From Dokdonella_A sp963758365 (GTDB lineage Bacteria > Pseudomonadota > Gammaproteobacteria > Xanthomonadales > Rhodanobacteraceae): DNA of 64,000 nucleotides. Under the pieces are notes generated by a model. That model did not search any database. It saw only the letters and a list, made by a program, of their open reading frames with translations, and had not been told where the DNA came from. Made by a program: the position numbers and the translations under genes. The DNA lies in contig CAVWVB010000001.1 in the NCBI GenBank assembly GCA_963758365.1, positions 1,178,001-1,242,000 on the forward strand. Reading direction: 5' to 3'. Position 1 is the stretch's first letter. The number at the start of each line of letters is the position of its first letter. Positions 28,975 through 37,987 of this stretch are shown in pieces.

Positions 28975-31138
28975 GCACGCCGGCGTCGGCGGCGAGCAGG
29001 AACAACTCCGCACCACCGGTGCCGGCGGAAAGTATCATTCCCTCCGATACGCCGAAGCGCATCTTGCGCGGCGCGAGATTGGCGATGAACACGACATGGC
29101 GGCCGATCAGGTTGTGCGGCTCGGCATAGGCAGCACGAATGCCGGAGAAGATCTGGCGCGTGCCGAGCTCGCCGGCGTCGAGCTCGAAGCGCAGCAGCTT
29201 GTCCGAACCCTCGACCGGCTCGCACGCGATCACCTTGCCGATGCGCAGGTCGAGTTTCGCAAAGTCGTCGATGGAGATCGGAGCAGAGCCCAGAGCCGTC
29301 GGTTGGGCGGGTGAGGTGGTCTCGTCTGCCGAATTCGCCGCAGCGGCGAAGCCGCGCGCGGGACCGCTGTCGCTGCCGGTTGCCGTCGTGGCCGCACTTG
29401 CGGACACGCCATTGGCCGGTTTCAGGGACTCCTTGGATGCTTCGATCATTGCCTGGATCTCTCTGGAATCGATGCGCGTCTGAATCGGAACAAATGCTCG
29501 AACCTCATGTCCGAGGACCGGCTCGTCGACATCCGAGAATGTGTCGAATTCGAGATTGAGAAACGTCTCGGCACGCTTGACCGTGGCCGGAATGATCGGC
29601 TTCAGATAGCAGGCAAGCGCACGGAAGATATTGATCGCCTGCGTGCAAACCCTGTGCAGCTCATCGCGGCGGCCTTCATCCTTGGCCAAGTGCCAGGGCT
29701 GGGAACGGGCCACGAAATCGTTGGCAACGTCTGCCGCCTGCACGAGCAATCGGGTTGCCGCCGCGTAGTCGCGCAATTCATAGAGTTCCATGCACGGCCT
29801 GAGCAGATTCTGCACGGTCCAATGGTAGCGGTCGATCTCCGCGTGTTCCCCGGGAGCATCCATGTGCCCGGCAAGCTTGCCATCGAAAAACTTGTGCAGG
29901 AACCCCGCGCAGCGGCTCGCGATATTCACCCACTTCCCGACCAGATGCGAATTGACGCGCTCCTCGAACGCCTTGAGGTCGAGATCGATGTCGGCCAGGC
30001 TCGGTCCGAGCAGGGTCGCGAGGTAGTAGCGCAGGTAGTCGGGATCCAGATGCTCGAGGTAGGTGCGCGCGTTGACGAAGGTTCCGCGCGATTTCGACAT
30101 CTTCGCGCCGTCGACGGTCAGGAAACCGTGCACATGGACTGCGCTGGGTTCGCGCAGACCGGCGCCATGCAGCATCGCAGGCCAGAACAGCGTGTGGAAG
30201 TAGACGATGTCCTTGCCGATGAAATGCACGAGTTCGGTACCCGATCGCGCCGCATCGGCGCGATCGACGAAATCCTCGAAGCGGATCGGACGATCCGGCT
30301 CTCGCGCATTGTGCGCATCGCAGTACTCGCGAAATGCCGCGAGGTAGCCGATCGGCGCATCGACCCAGACATAGAAGTACTTGCCGGGTTCACCGGGTAT
30401 CTCGAAACCGAAGTAGGGCGCGTCGCGTGAGACGTCCCAGCTGCGCAGGCCGTCGCTGAACCATTCCTGCAGCTTGTTGACGACTTCGCCCTGCAGGCCG
30501 CCTGCGCGCCGGCGTTCGTCGAGCCAGGTCTTCAGTACGTTTTCGAAATCCGCGAGCTTGACGAACAGGTGGCGCGATTCCCGCTCGACCGGCTTGGCTC
30601 CGGAAACGACCGAATAGGGTTCGATCAGGTCAGTCGGGTTGTAGGTCTTCCCGCAGACCTCGCAGGCGTCGCCATACTGGTCCTTGCTGTGGCAGTTCGG
30701 ACATTCGCCCTTGATGAAGCGATCGGGCAGGAACAGCTCCCTGACCGGGTCGAACAGCTGGCGGACCGGTCGCGATTCGGTGTGACCGCCCACGACCAGC
30801 GCGTTCCAGATCCGGTAGGTCAGCTCGCGATTCGCGGCGCTGTCGGTCGTCGAGTAGTGGTCGTGCACTACGCCGAAATCGCGCAGGTCCCGCCGATGCT
30901 GTTCGAGCATGGCCGAGATCAGCGCCTGTGGCGTGATGCCTTCCTTTTCCGCGCGCAGCATGATCGACGTGCCATGTGCATCGTCGGCGCAGACATGGAT
31001 GACCTGGTGACCGGCCATGCGCATCGCGCGCACCCAGATGTCGGTCTGAATACCCTCGAGGACATGACCGAGATGGATCGGACCGTTCGCGTAGGGCAGC
31101 GCGTTGCTGACGAGGATCTTGCGTTTCGGCGCGCTCAT
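28952..31138 (-). CDS. metG: MetG, methionyl-tRNA synthetase
   Basis: 728 residues, long form. HIGH-type motif ANGPIHLGH near the N-terminus, zinc knuckle CPNC...CEVC, catalytic KMSKS loop (DGAKMSKSRGTF), anticodon-binding helical domain, an Ala/Ser/Thr-rich linker, and a C-terminal Trbp111-like tRNA-binding OB domain (DFAKLDLRIGKVIACE ... GRHVVFIANLAPRKMRFG) which allows dimerisation. It charges tRNA-Met. The ATG at 31138 has no rival. Confidence 0.97.
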   Translation of the reverse strand: MSAPKRKILVSNALPYANGPIHLGHVLEGIQTDIWVRAMRMAGHQVIHVCADDAHGTSIMLRAEKEGITPQALISAMLEQHRRDLRDFGVVHDHYSTTDSAANRELTYRIWNALVVGGHTESRPVRQLFDPVRELFLPDRFIKGECPNCHSKDQYGDACEVCGKTYNPTDLIEPYSVVSGAKPVERESRHLFVKLADFENVLKTWLDERRRAGGLQGEVVNKLQEWFSDGLRSWDVSRDAPYFGFEIPGEPGKYFYVWVDAPIGYLAAFREYCDAHNAREPDRPIRFEDFVDRADAARSGTELVHFIGKDIVYFHTLFWPAMLHGAGLREPSAVHVHGFLTVDGAKMSKSRGTFVNARTYLEHLDPDYLRYYLATLLGPSLADIDLDLKAFEERVNSHLVGKWVNIASRCAGFLHKFFDGKLAGHMDAPGEHAEIDRYHWTVQNLLRPCMELYELRDYAAATRLLVQAADVANDFVARSQPWHLAKDEGRRDELHRVCTQAINIFRALACYLKPIIPATVKRAETFLNLEFDTFSDVDEPVLGHEVRAFVPIQTRIDSREIQAMIEASKESLKPANGVSASAATTATGSDSGPARGFAAAANSADETTSPAQPTALGSAPISIDDFAKLDLRIGKVIACEPVEGSDKLLRFELDAGELGTRQIFSGIRAAYAEPHNLIGRHVVFIANLAPRKMRFGVSEGMILSAGTGGAELFLLAADAGVRAGMSVK

Positions 31139-31243
31139 GCGTCGCGGCTTCCGCTTCGTTGCTGCAAAGCGGAATTATGGCATGCGATCACTTGCTGCAG
31201 CCGTGATCCCGGTACGCGGTCGCCGCGCCAATCGCGGCACGAG

Positions 31244-31693
31244 CTACGGAGACTTGCGTTGCCAGACCTGTGAACGCCCGAGCAGCGAGAATCCGATGTA
31301 ACCGTGAACGTCGAGCTTCTGCCCGTCGTCCATGACCTTGATCTTGACCTTGTAGATCTTGCCGGTCTTCGGGTCGAGAATCCTGCCGCCGTCCCACACG
31401 TCACCGTCGCGGGTCACGTCCCAGATGATGGTCATGCCCTCGACCGGTTGATCCTTGCGCGATCCGCTGCACTCCTTGCAGATCGGGTGCGGTCCCTGGT
31501 CGGACTGCAGGACTTCGACCACCTTGCCCTCGAGCTTGCCGCCGCTTTCGGTGATTTCTACGATCGATTTCGGCTTGCCGGTCTCGTCGTCGATCGTGGT
31601 CCAGGTTCCGACCGGAGTCAGGTCGGCGGCGAAAGCGGGTGCAGCGAGGAAGACTGCGAGGGCGAGCAGGGCGGGGCGGCAAGCAGGCTTCAT
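31244..31693 (-). CDS. Exported DUF2147 protein
   Basis: 149 residues from the ATG at 31693, with a signal peptide (MKPACRPALLALAVFLAAPAFA). The mature part has the DUF2147 pattern: PVGTWTTIDDETGKPKSIVEI, then CKECSGSRKDQPVEGMTI, WDGGRILDPKTGKIYKVKI and YIGFSLLGRSQVWQR. It should be a small periplasmic beta-barrel; the function is unknown. The frame is open further upstream, but the signal peptide fixes the start. It is divergent from mrp. Confidence 0.85.
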   Translation of the reverse strand: MKPACRPALLALAVFLAAPAFAADLTPVGTWTTIDDETGKPKSIVEITESGGKLEGKVVEVLQSDQGPHPICKECSGSRKDQPVEGMTIIWDVTRDGDVWDGGRILDPKTGKIYKVKIKVMDDGQKLDVHGYIGFSLLGRSQVWQRKSP

Positions 31694-31811
31694 GGCGATT
31701 CCTGACGGGGGTGACGACGACAACTTGCCGCCACCGGCGCGGTGCGTCAAGGCGCGCTGCAGCGCAGCGGCTGGCATACTACGCAGTCCGACGTACAGCT
31801 GATTCCAGAGC

Positions 31812-32903
31812 ATGACCGAATCCCTCGAAGCGCGGGTCAGGCAGATCCTGGCCGGCGTCATCGATCCGCACAGCGGCCTCGATCTCGTCGCCAGCGGTGC
31901 ACTGCGTGGTGTCGGCGTTTCCGGTGCCGACGTCTCCGTCGACATCCAGCTCGGTTACCCGGCCGCGTCCCGTCAGGCTGAACTTGCGGACACCGTGAAG
32001 CGTGCGCTGCAGGCGGATTCCGCGATCGCCCACGCCGCGATCAGCGTGTCCTTCCGCGTGTTCGCGCACGAGGTACAGAAAGGTCTGACTCCTCTGCCCG
32101 GAGTCAGAAACGTGATTGCAGTCGCGTCCGGCAAGGGCGGAGTCGGCAAGTCGACCGTCGCGGCCAATCTTGCGCTCGCGCTGAAGGCGGAAGGGGCAAG
32201 CGTCGGCGTGCTCGACGCCGACATTCATGGTCCGAGTCAGGTACGCATGCTTGGCCTCGAAGGCAGGCCGGACACCACCGATGGCAAGCGCATCGAGCCG
32301 AAGATCAGCCATGGCATCCAGGCGATGTCGATCGGGCTGATGATCGAGGAGGACACCGCGATGATCTGGCGCGGGCCGATGGCGACTCAGGCGCTGCAAC
32401 AGATGCTCACCGACACGAACTGGTCGGACCTCGACTATCTGATCATCGATCTGCCGCCGGGCACCGGTGATATCCAACTGACTCTATGCCAGCGCATCCC
32501 GGTATCGGGCGCGCTGATCGTGACCACTCCCCAGGACATCGCCCTGCTCGACGCGCGAAGGGCGCTGAAGATGTTCGAGAAAGTCAACGTACCGGTGCTC
32601 GGCATCGTCGAGAACATGTCGACCCACGTGTGCTCCGCATGCGGGCACGAGGAGCCTGTTTTCGGCAGCGGTGGCGGCGAAAGCATGGCAGCGCAGTATT
32701 CCGTGCCCTTGCTCGGCAGTCTGCCTCTCGACATCCGCATCCGCGAACAGGCCGACGGCGGTACCCCGACCGTGATCGCGATGCCCGATTCCGACCTCGC
32801 CGCGCGGTATCGGGAAATAGCCCGCAATGCGGCGGCCCGGCTCGCGCTGCGTGCCCGCAACAAGTCGATTTCGCTGCCGAAGATCGTTGTGCAGGATACT
32901 TGA
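31812..32903 (+). CDS. apbC: Mrp/ApbC iron-sulfur carrier ATPase
   Basis: 363 residues. An N-terminal MIP18/FeS-assembly domain (about 1-90) precedes the P-loop domain: deviant Walker A GKGGVGKST, switch DADIHGPSQ, PPGTGDIQLT, and the cluster-binding CxxC in STHVCSACGHEE. It binds and transfers Fe-S clusters to apo-proteins. The gene is followed by a clean terminator. Confidence 0.95.
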   Translation: MTESLEARVRQILAGVIDPHSGLDLVASGALRGVGVSGADVSVDIQLGYPAASRQAELADTVKRALQADSAIAHAAISVSFRVFAHEVQKGLTPLPGVRNVIAVASGKGGVGKSTVAANLALALKAEGASVGVLDADIHGPSQVRMLGLEGRPDTTDGKRIEPKISHGIQAMSIGLMIEEDTAMIWRGPMATQALQQMLTDTNWSDLDYLIIDLPPGTGDIQLTLCQRIPVSGALIVTTPQDIALLDARRALKMFEKVNVPVLGIVENMSTHVCSACGHEEPVFGSGGGESMAAQYSVPLLGSLPLDIRIREQADGGTPTVIAMPDSDLAARYREIARNAAARLALRARNKSISLPKIVVQDT

Positions 32904-32928
32904 GCACGCAATCGGAGTCGGTGACCGG

Positions 32929-32956
32929 GCAGCCCTTCGGGCTGCGACGTTTTTTT
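32929..32956 (+). terminator. Intrinsic terminator behind apbC
   Basis: Stem GCAGCCC / GGGCTGC (seven pairs, loop TTC) followed by GACG and T7. Confidence 0.85.
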
Positions 32957-33020
32957 CGGCCCGCCTTGCGATGTCAAGCTGTTGTCATTCCCGATTCACA
33001 GACTCCCGATTCCGACTCCC

Positions 33021-33587
33021 ATGACCATCAAGAGCGACAAGTGGATCCGCCGCATGGCCCAGCAGGCGAGGATGATCGAACCTTTCGAGGCCGGTCAGGT
33101 CAGGCGCAAGGACACGCAACGCCTGATCTCCTACGGCACCTCGAGCTACGGCTACGACGTGCGCTGTGCGGACGAATTCAAGGTATTCACCAACATCAAT
33201 TCGACGATCGTGGACCCCAAGCATTTCGACGAACGCAGCTTCGTCGACGTGAAAGCCGACGTCTGCATCATTCCACCGAATTCATTCGCGCTTGCGCGCA
33301 CCGTCGAGTATCTGCGCATCCCGCGCCGGGTGCTGACGATCTGTCTGGGCAAGAGTACCTACGCGCGCTGCGGCATCATCGTCAACGTGACTCCGCTGGA
33401 ACCGGAATGGGAAGGCCATGTCACTCTCGAGTTCTCGAACACGACGCCGCTGCCGGCGCGCATCTACGCCAACGAAGGTGTGGCCCAGATGCTGTTTCTC
33501 GAATCGGACGAGGAGTGCGAGACCAGCTACAGGGATCGCGGGGGCAAGTACATGGGGCAGACCGGGGTGACCCTGCCACAGGCCTGA
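33021..33587 (+). CDS. dcd: Dcd, dCTP deaminase
   Basis: 188 residues from the ATG at 33021 (MTIKSDKWIRRMAQQ). The frame is open from 32982, but that stretch is GATTCC-type repeat DNA. Motifs: ISYGTSSYGYDVRC, the nucleotide-binding GKSTYARCGI, the catalytic Glu in TPLEPEWEGHVTLEFSN, and GVAQMLFLE. It makes dUTP from dCTP for dTMP synthesis. A terminator hairpin follows. Confidence 0.96.
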   Translation: MTIKSDKWIRRMAQQARMIEPFEAGQVRRKDTQRLISYGTSSYGYDVRCADEFKVFTNINSTIVDPKHFDERSFVDVKADVCIIPPNSFALARTVEYLRIPRRVLTICLGKSTYARCGIIVNVTPLEPEWEGHVTLEFSNTTPLPARIYANEGVAQMLFLESDEECETSYRDRGGKYMGQTGVTLPQA

Positions 33588-33625
33588 CACGCTTCGTGAA
33601 CGGCCGCCAACCCGGTCGTCCCCAG

Positions 33626-33657
33626 GCCTGCCGGGTGGTGGTAGGCTTGATTTTTTT
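33626..33657 (+). terminator. Terminator behind dcd, overlapping an alternative hairpin
   Basis: Stem GCCTGCC / GGTAGGC (33626-33632 with 33640-33646, one G-U pair), then TTGA and T7 (to 33657). A competing inverted repeat, CCGGGTGG at 33631-33638 with CCACCCGG at 33663-33670, would break this stem and cover the ribosome-binding site of the next gene. Confidence 0.65.
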
Positions 33658-33677
33658 CGGACCCACCCGGAGTCGGC

Positions 33678-34073
33678 ATGATGCGAAATTCCTCGGCAGT
33701 CTGGCGGGTTGCGTTCGTCCTGCTCGCGAGTGCGTTCCTTGGCGCGTGCGGCGGTTCGCGCAGCAAGCCCGATGTGGTCCAGGCCGCGAATATCCCGTCG
33801 AGCTTCGACGTGACCCTGATGTCCGACAAGGACAAGCAGTTCGATTTCGATGGCGCGCCGCTGACCGCCGAGGATCTCAAGAGCGCGCTGCGCTACCGGC
33901 AGGAGGAAAAGTTGCCGATGGCGAGCGTGCTGCTCAAGCGTGGCGAGAAGCAGAAGGTCACCGATGAACATCTCGCGGCGCTCGCGCGCATCGCCTACGA
34001 GATGAAGTTCAAAGCCTACGTGAAGGAAAAGGACGGCCAGATCTCGGAACTGCGTGCGCAGGTCAAGGAATGA
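33678..34073 (+). CDS. Small lipoprotein, related to the next gene
   Basis: 131 residues. A lipoprotein signal ends in LGAC-GG (Cys near residue 24). The mature part is charged and helical: DGAPLTAEDLKSALRY, LPMASVLLKRG, then LAALARIAYEMKFKAYVKE. I do not recognise a named family. GGAG at 33669-33672 precedes the ATG by five bases. The same DGA...DL...LLxxG...ALARIA pattern recurs in the following gene 38 bases downstream, so the two look like a tandem duplication with different cell locations (lipid-anchored and soluble). Confidence 0.68.
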   Translation: MMRNSSAVWRVAFVLLASAFLGACGGSRSKPDVVQAANIPSSFDVTLMSDKDKQFDFDGAPLTAEDLKSALRYRQEEKLPMASVLLKRGEKQKVTDEHLAALARIAYEMKFKAYVKEKDGQISELRAQVKE

Positions 34074-34111
34074 ACCGCATCCGCTGCTGAACAACGACCA
34101 GGAGAACACGC

Positions 34112-34525
34112 TTGAACAAGATGATCCTGCGCGGTGTCGCGCTCGCGATGGGCCTCGCGGCGATGACCGGCGCCCATGCACGTCCCGATGTACGCGACGG
34201 CAACGCCATCGTGAACGCGGTCAGAGGCAACAAGTATTCGATCGACGGGGCCACGATGGGCAAGGCCGAATTGTTCGGCTACATCAGCGACCTCAAGGAC
34301 CGCGAGCACCTGACCGGCCTCCTGATCAAGGGCGCGGTGAGCAGCGAGCAGCGTCAATCGATCGCATCGATCGCGCGAACCCTGCAGCTCAAGGCATTCG
34401 AGCAGGGGGACGCCGGGTTGCAGTCGATCGATCTTCCGTCCGCCGCTCCCGTGCCGGCCGCTCCGCCGATCGACGGAGCCGCCGCTGACGATTCCTCGGC
34501 GGGATCGCCGCTGCCCGGCGCCTGA
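34112..34525 (+). CDS. Small periplasmic protein, paralogue of the lipoprotein before it
   Basis: 137 residues with a TTG start at 34112, placed seven bases after AGGAG (34100-34104). The ATG three codons later is too far from that site. The signal peptide is MNKMILRGVALAMGLAAMTGAHA. The mature part reads YSIDGATMGKAELFGYISDL, LTGLLIKG, then SIASIARTLQLKAFEQ, aligning with the preceding lipoprotein. The C-terminal third is a Pro/Ala-rich disordered tail. Function unknown; no known family recognised. Confidence 0.66.
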   Translation: MNKMILRGVALAMGLAAMTGAHARPDVRDGNAIVNAVRGNKYSIDGATMGKAELFGYISDLKDREHLTGLLIKGAVSSEQRQSIASIARTLQLKAFEQGDAGLQSIDLPSAAPVPAAPPIDGAAADDSSAGSPLPGA

Positions 34526-34754
34526 GGCGCACCGGCGGCGCGGTTCGCGGGCCGCGGCCTGTCGCGGGCAGCGGGGTTGTCCACGTGCACGGGCTGCAAG
34601 CTCGGCTGCCGCCGGGCCGCGTGCAAGGCATGTCGGTGGAAGCGCGGCAGCGATGACAGTGCGTGCGCGACATCGCGCGCGGTTGCGGCAACCGTTTATG
34701 TACGCGCCGTCGTCGTTTGCACTCCGTTCGAAAGCTGGTCGAGACCCTACCCCG

Positions 34755-35429
34755 ATGCACCGCGTTCGCGTATTCATGATCGTTGTCCTCGTTCTCGGTT
34801 CGCAGGCCACGCATGCGCTCGATCCGCTGCGGTTGATCACTGAAACCTTTTCCGAATGGAAGGAACGGCTGTTCGGAAGCAACTCGCCCGCTGTCGTGGA
34901 CGCCCCGCCGCACGGACCGATCCTGGTCTCGCCCGCGCACCCGCAGCGTTTCACGATCACACCCGACACGTCTCTGCGCGACTTCAGCCGGGGACGCAGC
35001 CGCTTTCGCCTCGTCGAACTGCCACGCGAACTCGACCACGCAGCGGTGCGCATCCAGATAATCGCCCAGCGCAATCGCAAGGGCCGCGGCAACACCGTGT
35101 TCAAGCCCGTGCTTTATGCGCTGAACAGCGACGACGCGGTCCGCGATCCGGTGGAAGTGAAACCTCTGCATCTGGATATCCGGCCGTTCCGTCGGACGCG
35201 CCTTCTCGGCTGCGTGCCGCTGGAGAACCTGCAGCGGTTCGCGGTCGCAACCGCTCCGGACATCGTCGGTACCTACTACAAGTCCGAAGTACGCGAGGCG
35301 GTCAAGGCGCCGACACGGGGCGGGTTTTACTACGCAACCGATGCGGTGAAGATGAGGTTGCCCTACGTGGATACCGGTGTGCTGATTCTCGACGTGATCG
35401 AGACGGGCGCGAAGGGCGAAGGTTGCTGA
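34755..35429 (+). CDS. Exported protein of unknown function, possibly MalM-like
   Basis: 224 residues from the ATG at 34755, with signal peptide MHRVRVFMIVVLVLGSQATHA. The mature protein is beta-rich: FRLVELPRELDHAAVRIQII, then FKPVLYALNSDD, VKPLHLDIRPF, LENLQRFAVATAPDIVG and a closing KMRLPYVDTGVLILDVIE. The overall pattern faintly resembles MalM-family periplasmic proteins, but I would not assign it. The frame is open upstream from 34653, within a 228-base gap that otherwise holds nothing I can identify. Confidence 0.6.
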   Translation: MHRVRVFMIVVLVLGSQATHALDPLRLITETFSEWKERLFGSNSPAVVDAPPHGPILVSPAHPQRFTITPDTSLRDFSRGRSRFRLVELPRELDHAAVRIQIIAQRNRKGRGNTVFKPVLYALNSDDAVRDPVEVKPLHLDIRPFRRTRLLGCVPLENLQRFAVATAPDIVGTYYKSEVREAVKAPTRGGFYYATDAVKMRLPYVDTGVLILDVIETGAKGEGC

Positions 35430-35507
35430 GAGCGTACGGCGTGCGGAGAGCCGGAGCCGAAGCCGGGATTTCGCTTCGAACGTGTCGCGGCGGGAACGGC
35501 GCACGGA

Positions 35508-36161
35508 TCAGTGCGTCGCGCCGCCCGGAGCGCGCAGCTCGTCGCGCGTCGCCAGTGCGCACTGCAACGTCGCGCGCACGCCTCGAACCATCGTGTCGAG
35601 CGCCATGCTGGGCTGGCCGGGACGATGCGCGGCCTGTTCGGGCAGCCACGGTACGTGCATCAAGCCGCCGCGCGTCGTCGATCCCGCACCTGTCAGCAGA
35701 TGGGTCAGCGCGAAAAAAGTCTGGTTGCAGACGTAGGTTCCGGCGCTCAGCGAGAGCGCAGCCGGGATGCCGAGCTCATGCAGGCGCCGCGCGATGGCCT
35801 TGACCGGCAGCATCGTGAAATAGGCCCGCGGCGCGTCGGCGACGACGGGCTGATCGACCGGCTGTGCGCCCGCGTTGTCGGCGATGCGCGCATCGATCAG
35901 ATTGACCGCGACGCGTTCGAGGGAAAGTTCGCTGCGCCCACCCGCCTGGCCGAGTGCGAGGACGAGTGCAGGACGGTGGGTCGCGAGCAGTTGCGCGAGG
36001 GTCGGCACGATCGCTTCGAACGCGACCGGCAGGATCGCGCCGATCACGCGGCAGCCGTCGACCTGTTCCCCGTCGAGCGCGCGCACGATCTCCTGCGACG
36101 GATTGACCTGCTCGCCATCGAAAGGTTCGAACCCGGTCAGCAGAATGGAACGAGTCATCAT
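35508..36161 (-). CDS. pcp: Pcp, pyroglutamyl-peptidase I
   Basis: 217 residues, peptidase family C15. The start LLTGFEPFDGEQVNPSQEIV is diagnostic; the catalytic triad is visible as Glu in GGRSELSLERVAVN, Cys in GTYVCNQTFF and His in GLMHVPWLPEQ. It removes N-terminal pyroglutamate (5-oxoproline) from peptides in the cytoplasm. It is the last gene of the oxoproline operon, 19 bases behind the DUF979 gene. The free product would be the substrate of PxpABC in the same operon. Confidence 0.95.
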   Translation of the reverse strand: MMTRSILLTGFEPFDGEQVNPSQEIVRALDGEQVDGCRVIGAILPVAFEAIVPTLAQLLATHRPALVLALGQAGGRSELSLERVAVNLIDARIADNAGAQPVDQPVVADAPRAYFTMLPVKAIARRLHELGIPAALSLSAGTYVCNQTFFALTHLLTGAGSTTRGGLMHVPWLPEQAAHRPGQPSMALDTMVRGVRATLQCALATRDELRAPGGATH

Positions 36162-36180
36162 TGCGCGGGCGCTCCGTTCG

Positions 36181-37152
36181 TCAGCGGAATACGAGCAACC
36201 ACAGCAGCACGAAGTTCACTGCGAGCAGGGCGAGTGCGGTCGGTATCTGCGTGCGGATCACCCCGTACTGGTCGGGAAGCTCGAGCAAGACGGCCGGAAC
36301 GATATTGAAGTTCGCGGCCATCGGCGTGAGCAACGTTCCGCAATAGCCTGTCAGCATGCCGATCGCACCGAGGATTGCCGGGTCGGCGCCGTGGCGCTGC
36401 ACGAGCAGGGGCAGGCCAATGCCCGCCATCAGCACCGGGAACGCCGCGAATGCATTGCCCATGATCACCGTGAATAGCACCATGCCCAGCGCGAAGGTGG
36501 CCAGGCAGGCCAGGCGATTGTCGATGGGGATGACCACGGCGACGAAGGCGGCAATCGCATCGCCGACGCCGGTTGCCGCGAACACGCTGCCGAGGGTGGC
36601 CAGCAGCATCGGCAACAGCGCGGCCCAACCGAGCGTGTCGAGCAGACGCGTGCCCTCGCGCATTGCCGCAGGCAGGCGGGCCCGCGTCGTCGCCAGCGCG
36701 ACCGCGAGCGCGCCGACGCAGGCGACGCCGAGCGAAACCAGGGTGAGCTGGGTGTGCTCGATCCATTCGGCGGCTCCCGAGGGCAGGTGCTTGGCGCCGA
36801 GCACGAGCACAAGTGTCAGCAACGGAATCGACAGCGCGGGGATGAACAGGCGGTTGCCGATGCGTTGCGCCCATGCGCGACGCGTGTCGGCCGCCTCGGG
36901 CGAGTCGGTCGCGACGCGATGTCCGCCGCGTGCAGCGAGCAGGCCGAGAGCGACGACGCCGAGTCCCATGATCCGGGCCGGTCCGTGCGCGCCGCGTTGC
37001 GCGGCCGCGAGGATCGCCTCGCCGAACAGGAACGGGCCGGCGAGAATCAGCCAGAACACGCCGCTGAACCAGCGCCTGGCGTGCAGGTTGAAGCCCGCAG
37101 CGACGACCAGGAATGCGCCGACCAGCCAGTAAACGTGTTCAATCCTCAGCAC
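36181..37152 (-). CDS. DUF979 membrane protein, possible permease subunit
   Basis: 323 residues with about nine hydrophobic helices (IEHVYWLVGAFLVVAAGFNL at the N-terminus; FTVIMGNAFAAFPVLMAGIGLP and GYCGTLLTPMAANFNIVPA late). This is the DUF979 pattern, always paired with DUF969. The start is GTG at 37152, overlapping the DUF969 gene by 14 bases. Its neighbours (pcp and pxpABC) suggest transport of pyroglutamate or pyroglutamyl peptides; that is inference. Confidence 0.84.
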   Translation of the reverse strand: MLRIEHVYWLVGAFLVVAAGFNLHARRWFSGVFWLILAGPFLFGEAILAAAQRGAHGPARIMGLGVVALGLLAARGGHRVATDSPEAADTRRAWAQRIGNRLFIPALSIPLLTLVLVLGAKHLPSGAAEWIEHTQLTLVSLGVACVGALAVALATTRARLPAAMREGTRLLDTLGWAALLPMLLATLGSVFAATGVGDAIAAFVAVVIPIDNRLACLATFALGMVLFTVIMGNAFAAFPVLMAGIGLPLLVQRHGADPAILGAIGMLTGYCGTLLTPMAANFNIVPAVLLELPDQYGVIRTQIPTALALLAVNFVLLWLLVFR

Positions 37153-37882
37153 GCGCTTCCTCCTTCGTCACCCGCGTCGCGGCATCGATCGCTGCGGGCG
37201 CCTGCGCGGCGTCGTCCGGGCAACGGGCGAGCCGGCGTGCGACCCACGCGATACGCAACGCCTGCAGCACGAACGCGGCAATCGCGGTCGGCAGGGCCCA
37301 CAGCGCGATTGCGAGCGGCTCCAGGTGGATGCCTTCGCGGGCATAAAAGGCCTGGATCAGCAGAACCGCACCGAACGCGAGGAATACGTCCTCGCCGAAG
37401 AAGCGGCCGACGTTCTCGGTGGCCGCCGCGAGCGCGCGCACTTGCATGCGCGCTTTCGTTCCGAGCCGGATTCCGCGTTGCTCCGCAGCCGCTTCGCTCA
37501 TCGGCGCCAGCAGCGGGCGCACGGTCTGCGCATGTCCGGCGAGGTCGATCAGGCCGAACATCGAGAGGATCTGACGCAGGCCGAGATACGCGGTGAGCAG
37601 GCGGGTCAGGGTCAGGCCGCGGAAACCGGTAATCCAGTCCTGCGCGCGTTCGCGCAAGCCGAAGTGTTCGAGCAGGCCGATCACCGGCAGTGTCAGCACG
37701 AACAGCAGCAGCGCGCGGTTGCTCACGAACGCGGTGCCGAGCAGGTCGAGCAGCGCGTCTACGCGCATGCCCGCTGCGAGGCCGCTGACCAGACCGGCGA
37801 CCACCACGACCAGCGCCGGATTCCTGCGCAACATGAATCCGATGACGACGACCGCGACGCCGAGCAGCGGCCAGTAGTTCAC
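37139..37882 (-). CDS. DUF969 membrane protein, partner of DUF979
   Basis: 247 residues, GTG start at 37882 (MNYWPLLGVAVVVIGFMLRR). Several membrane helices and the family motifs ALLLFVLTLPVIGLLEHFGLRE, SMFGLIDLAGHAQTVRPLLAPM and ATENVGRFFGEDVFLAFGA. DUF969 and DUF979 probably form one two-part transporter, since they occur together and overlap here by 14 bases. Substrate not known; the surrounding genes all act on 5-oxoproline. Confidence 0.84.
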   Translation of the reverse strand: MNYWPLLGVAVVVIGFMLRRNPALVVVVAGLVSGLAAGMRVDALLDLLGTAFVSNRALLLFVLTLPVIGLLEHFGLRERAQDWITGFRGLTLTRLLTAYLGLRQILSMFGLIDLAGHAQTVRPLLAPMSEAAAEQRGIRLGTKARMQVRALAAATENVGRFFGEDVFLAFGAVLLIQAFYAREGIHLEPLAIALWALPTAIAAFVLQALRIAWVARRLARCPDDAAQAPAAIDAATRVTKEEARAED

Positions 37883-37987
37883 GCCGGTCCCGTTTCCGTT
37901 GCGCGAACGCGGTGGCGCGGCGCGGGCAGTGCGCGTGGCGGACTCCGGGCATCGACATCACGCGCAATCGTCGGGGATCCGCGCCGC

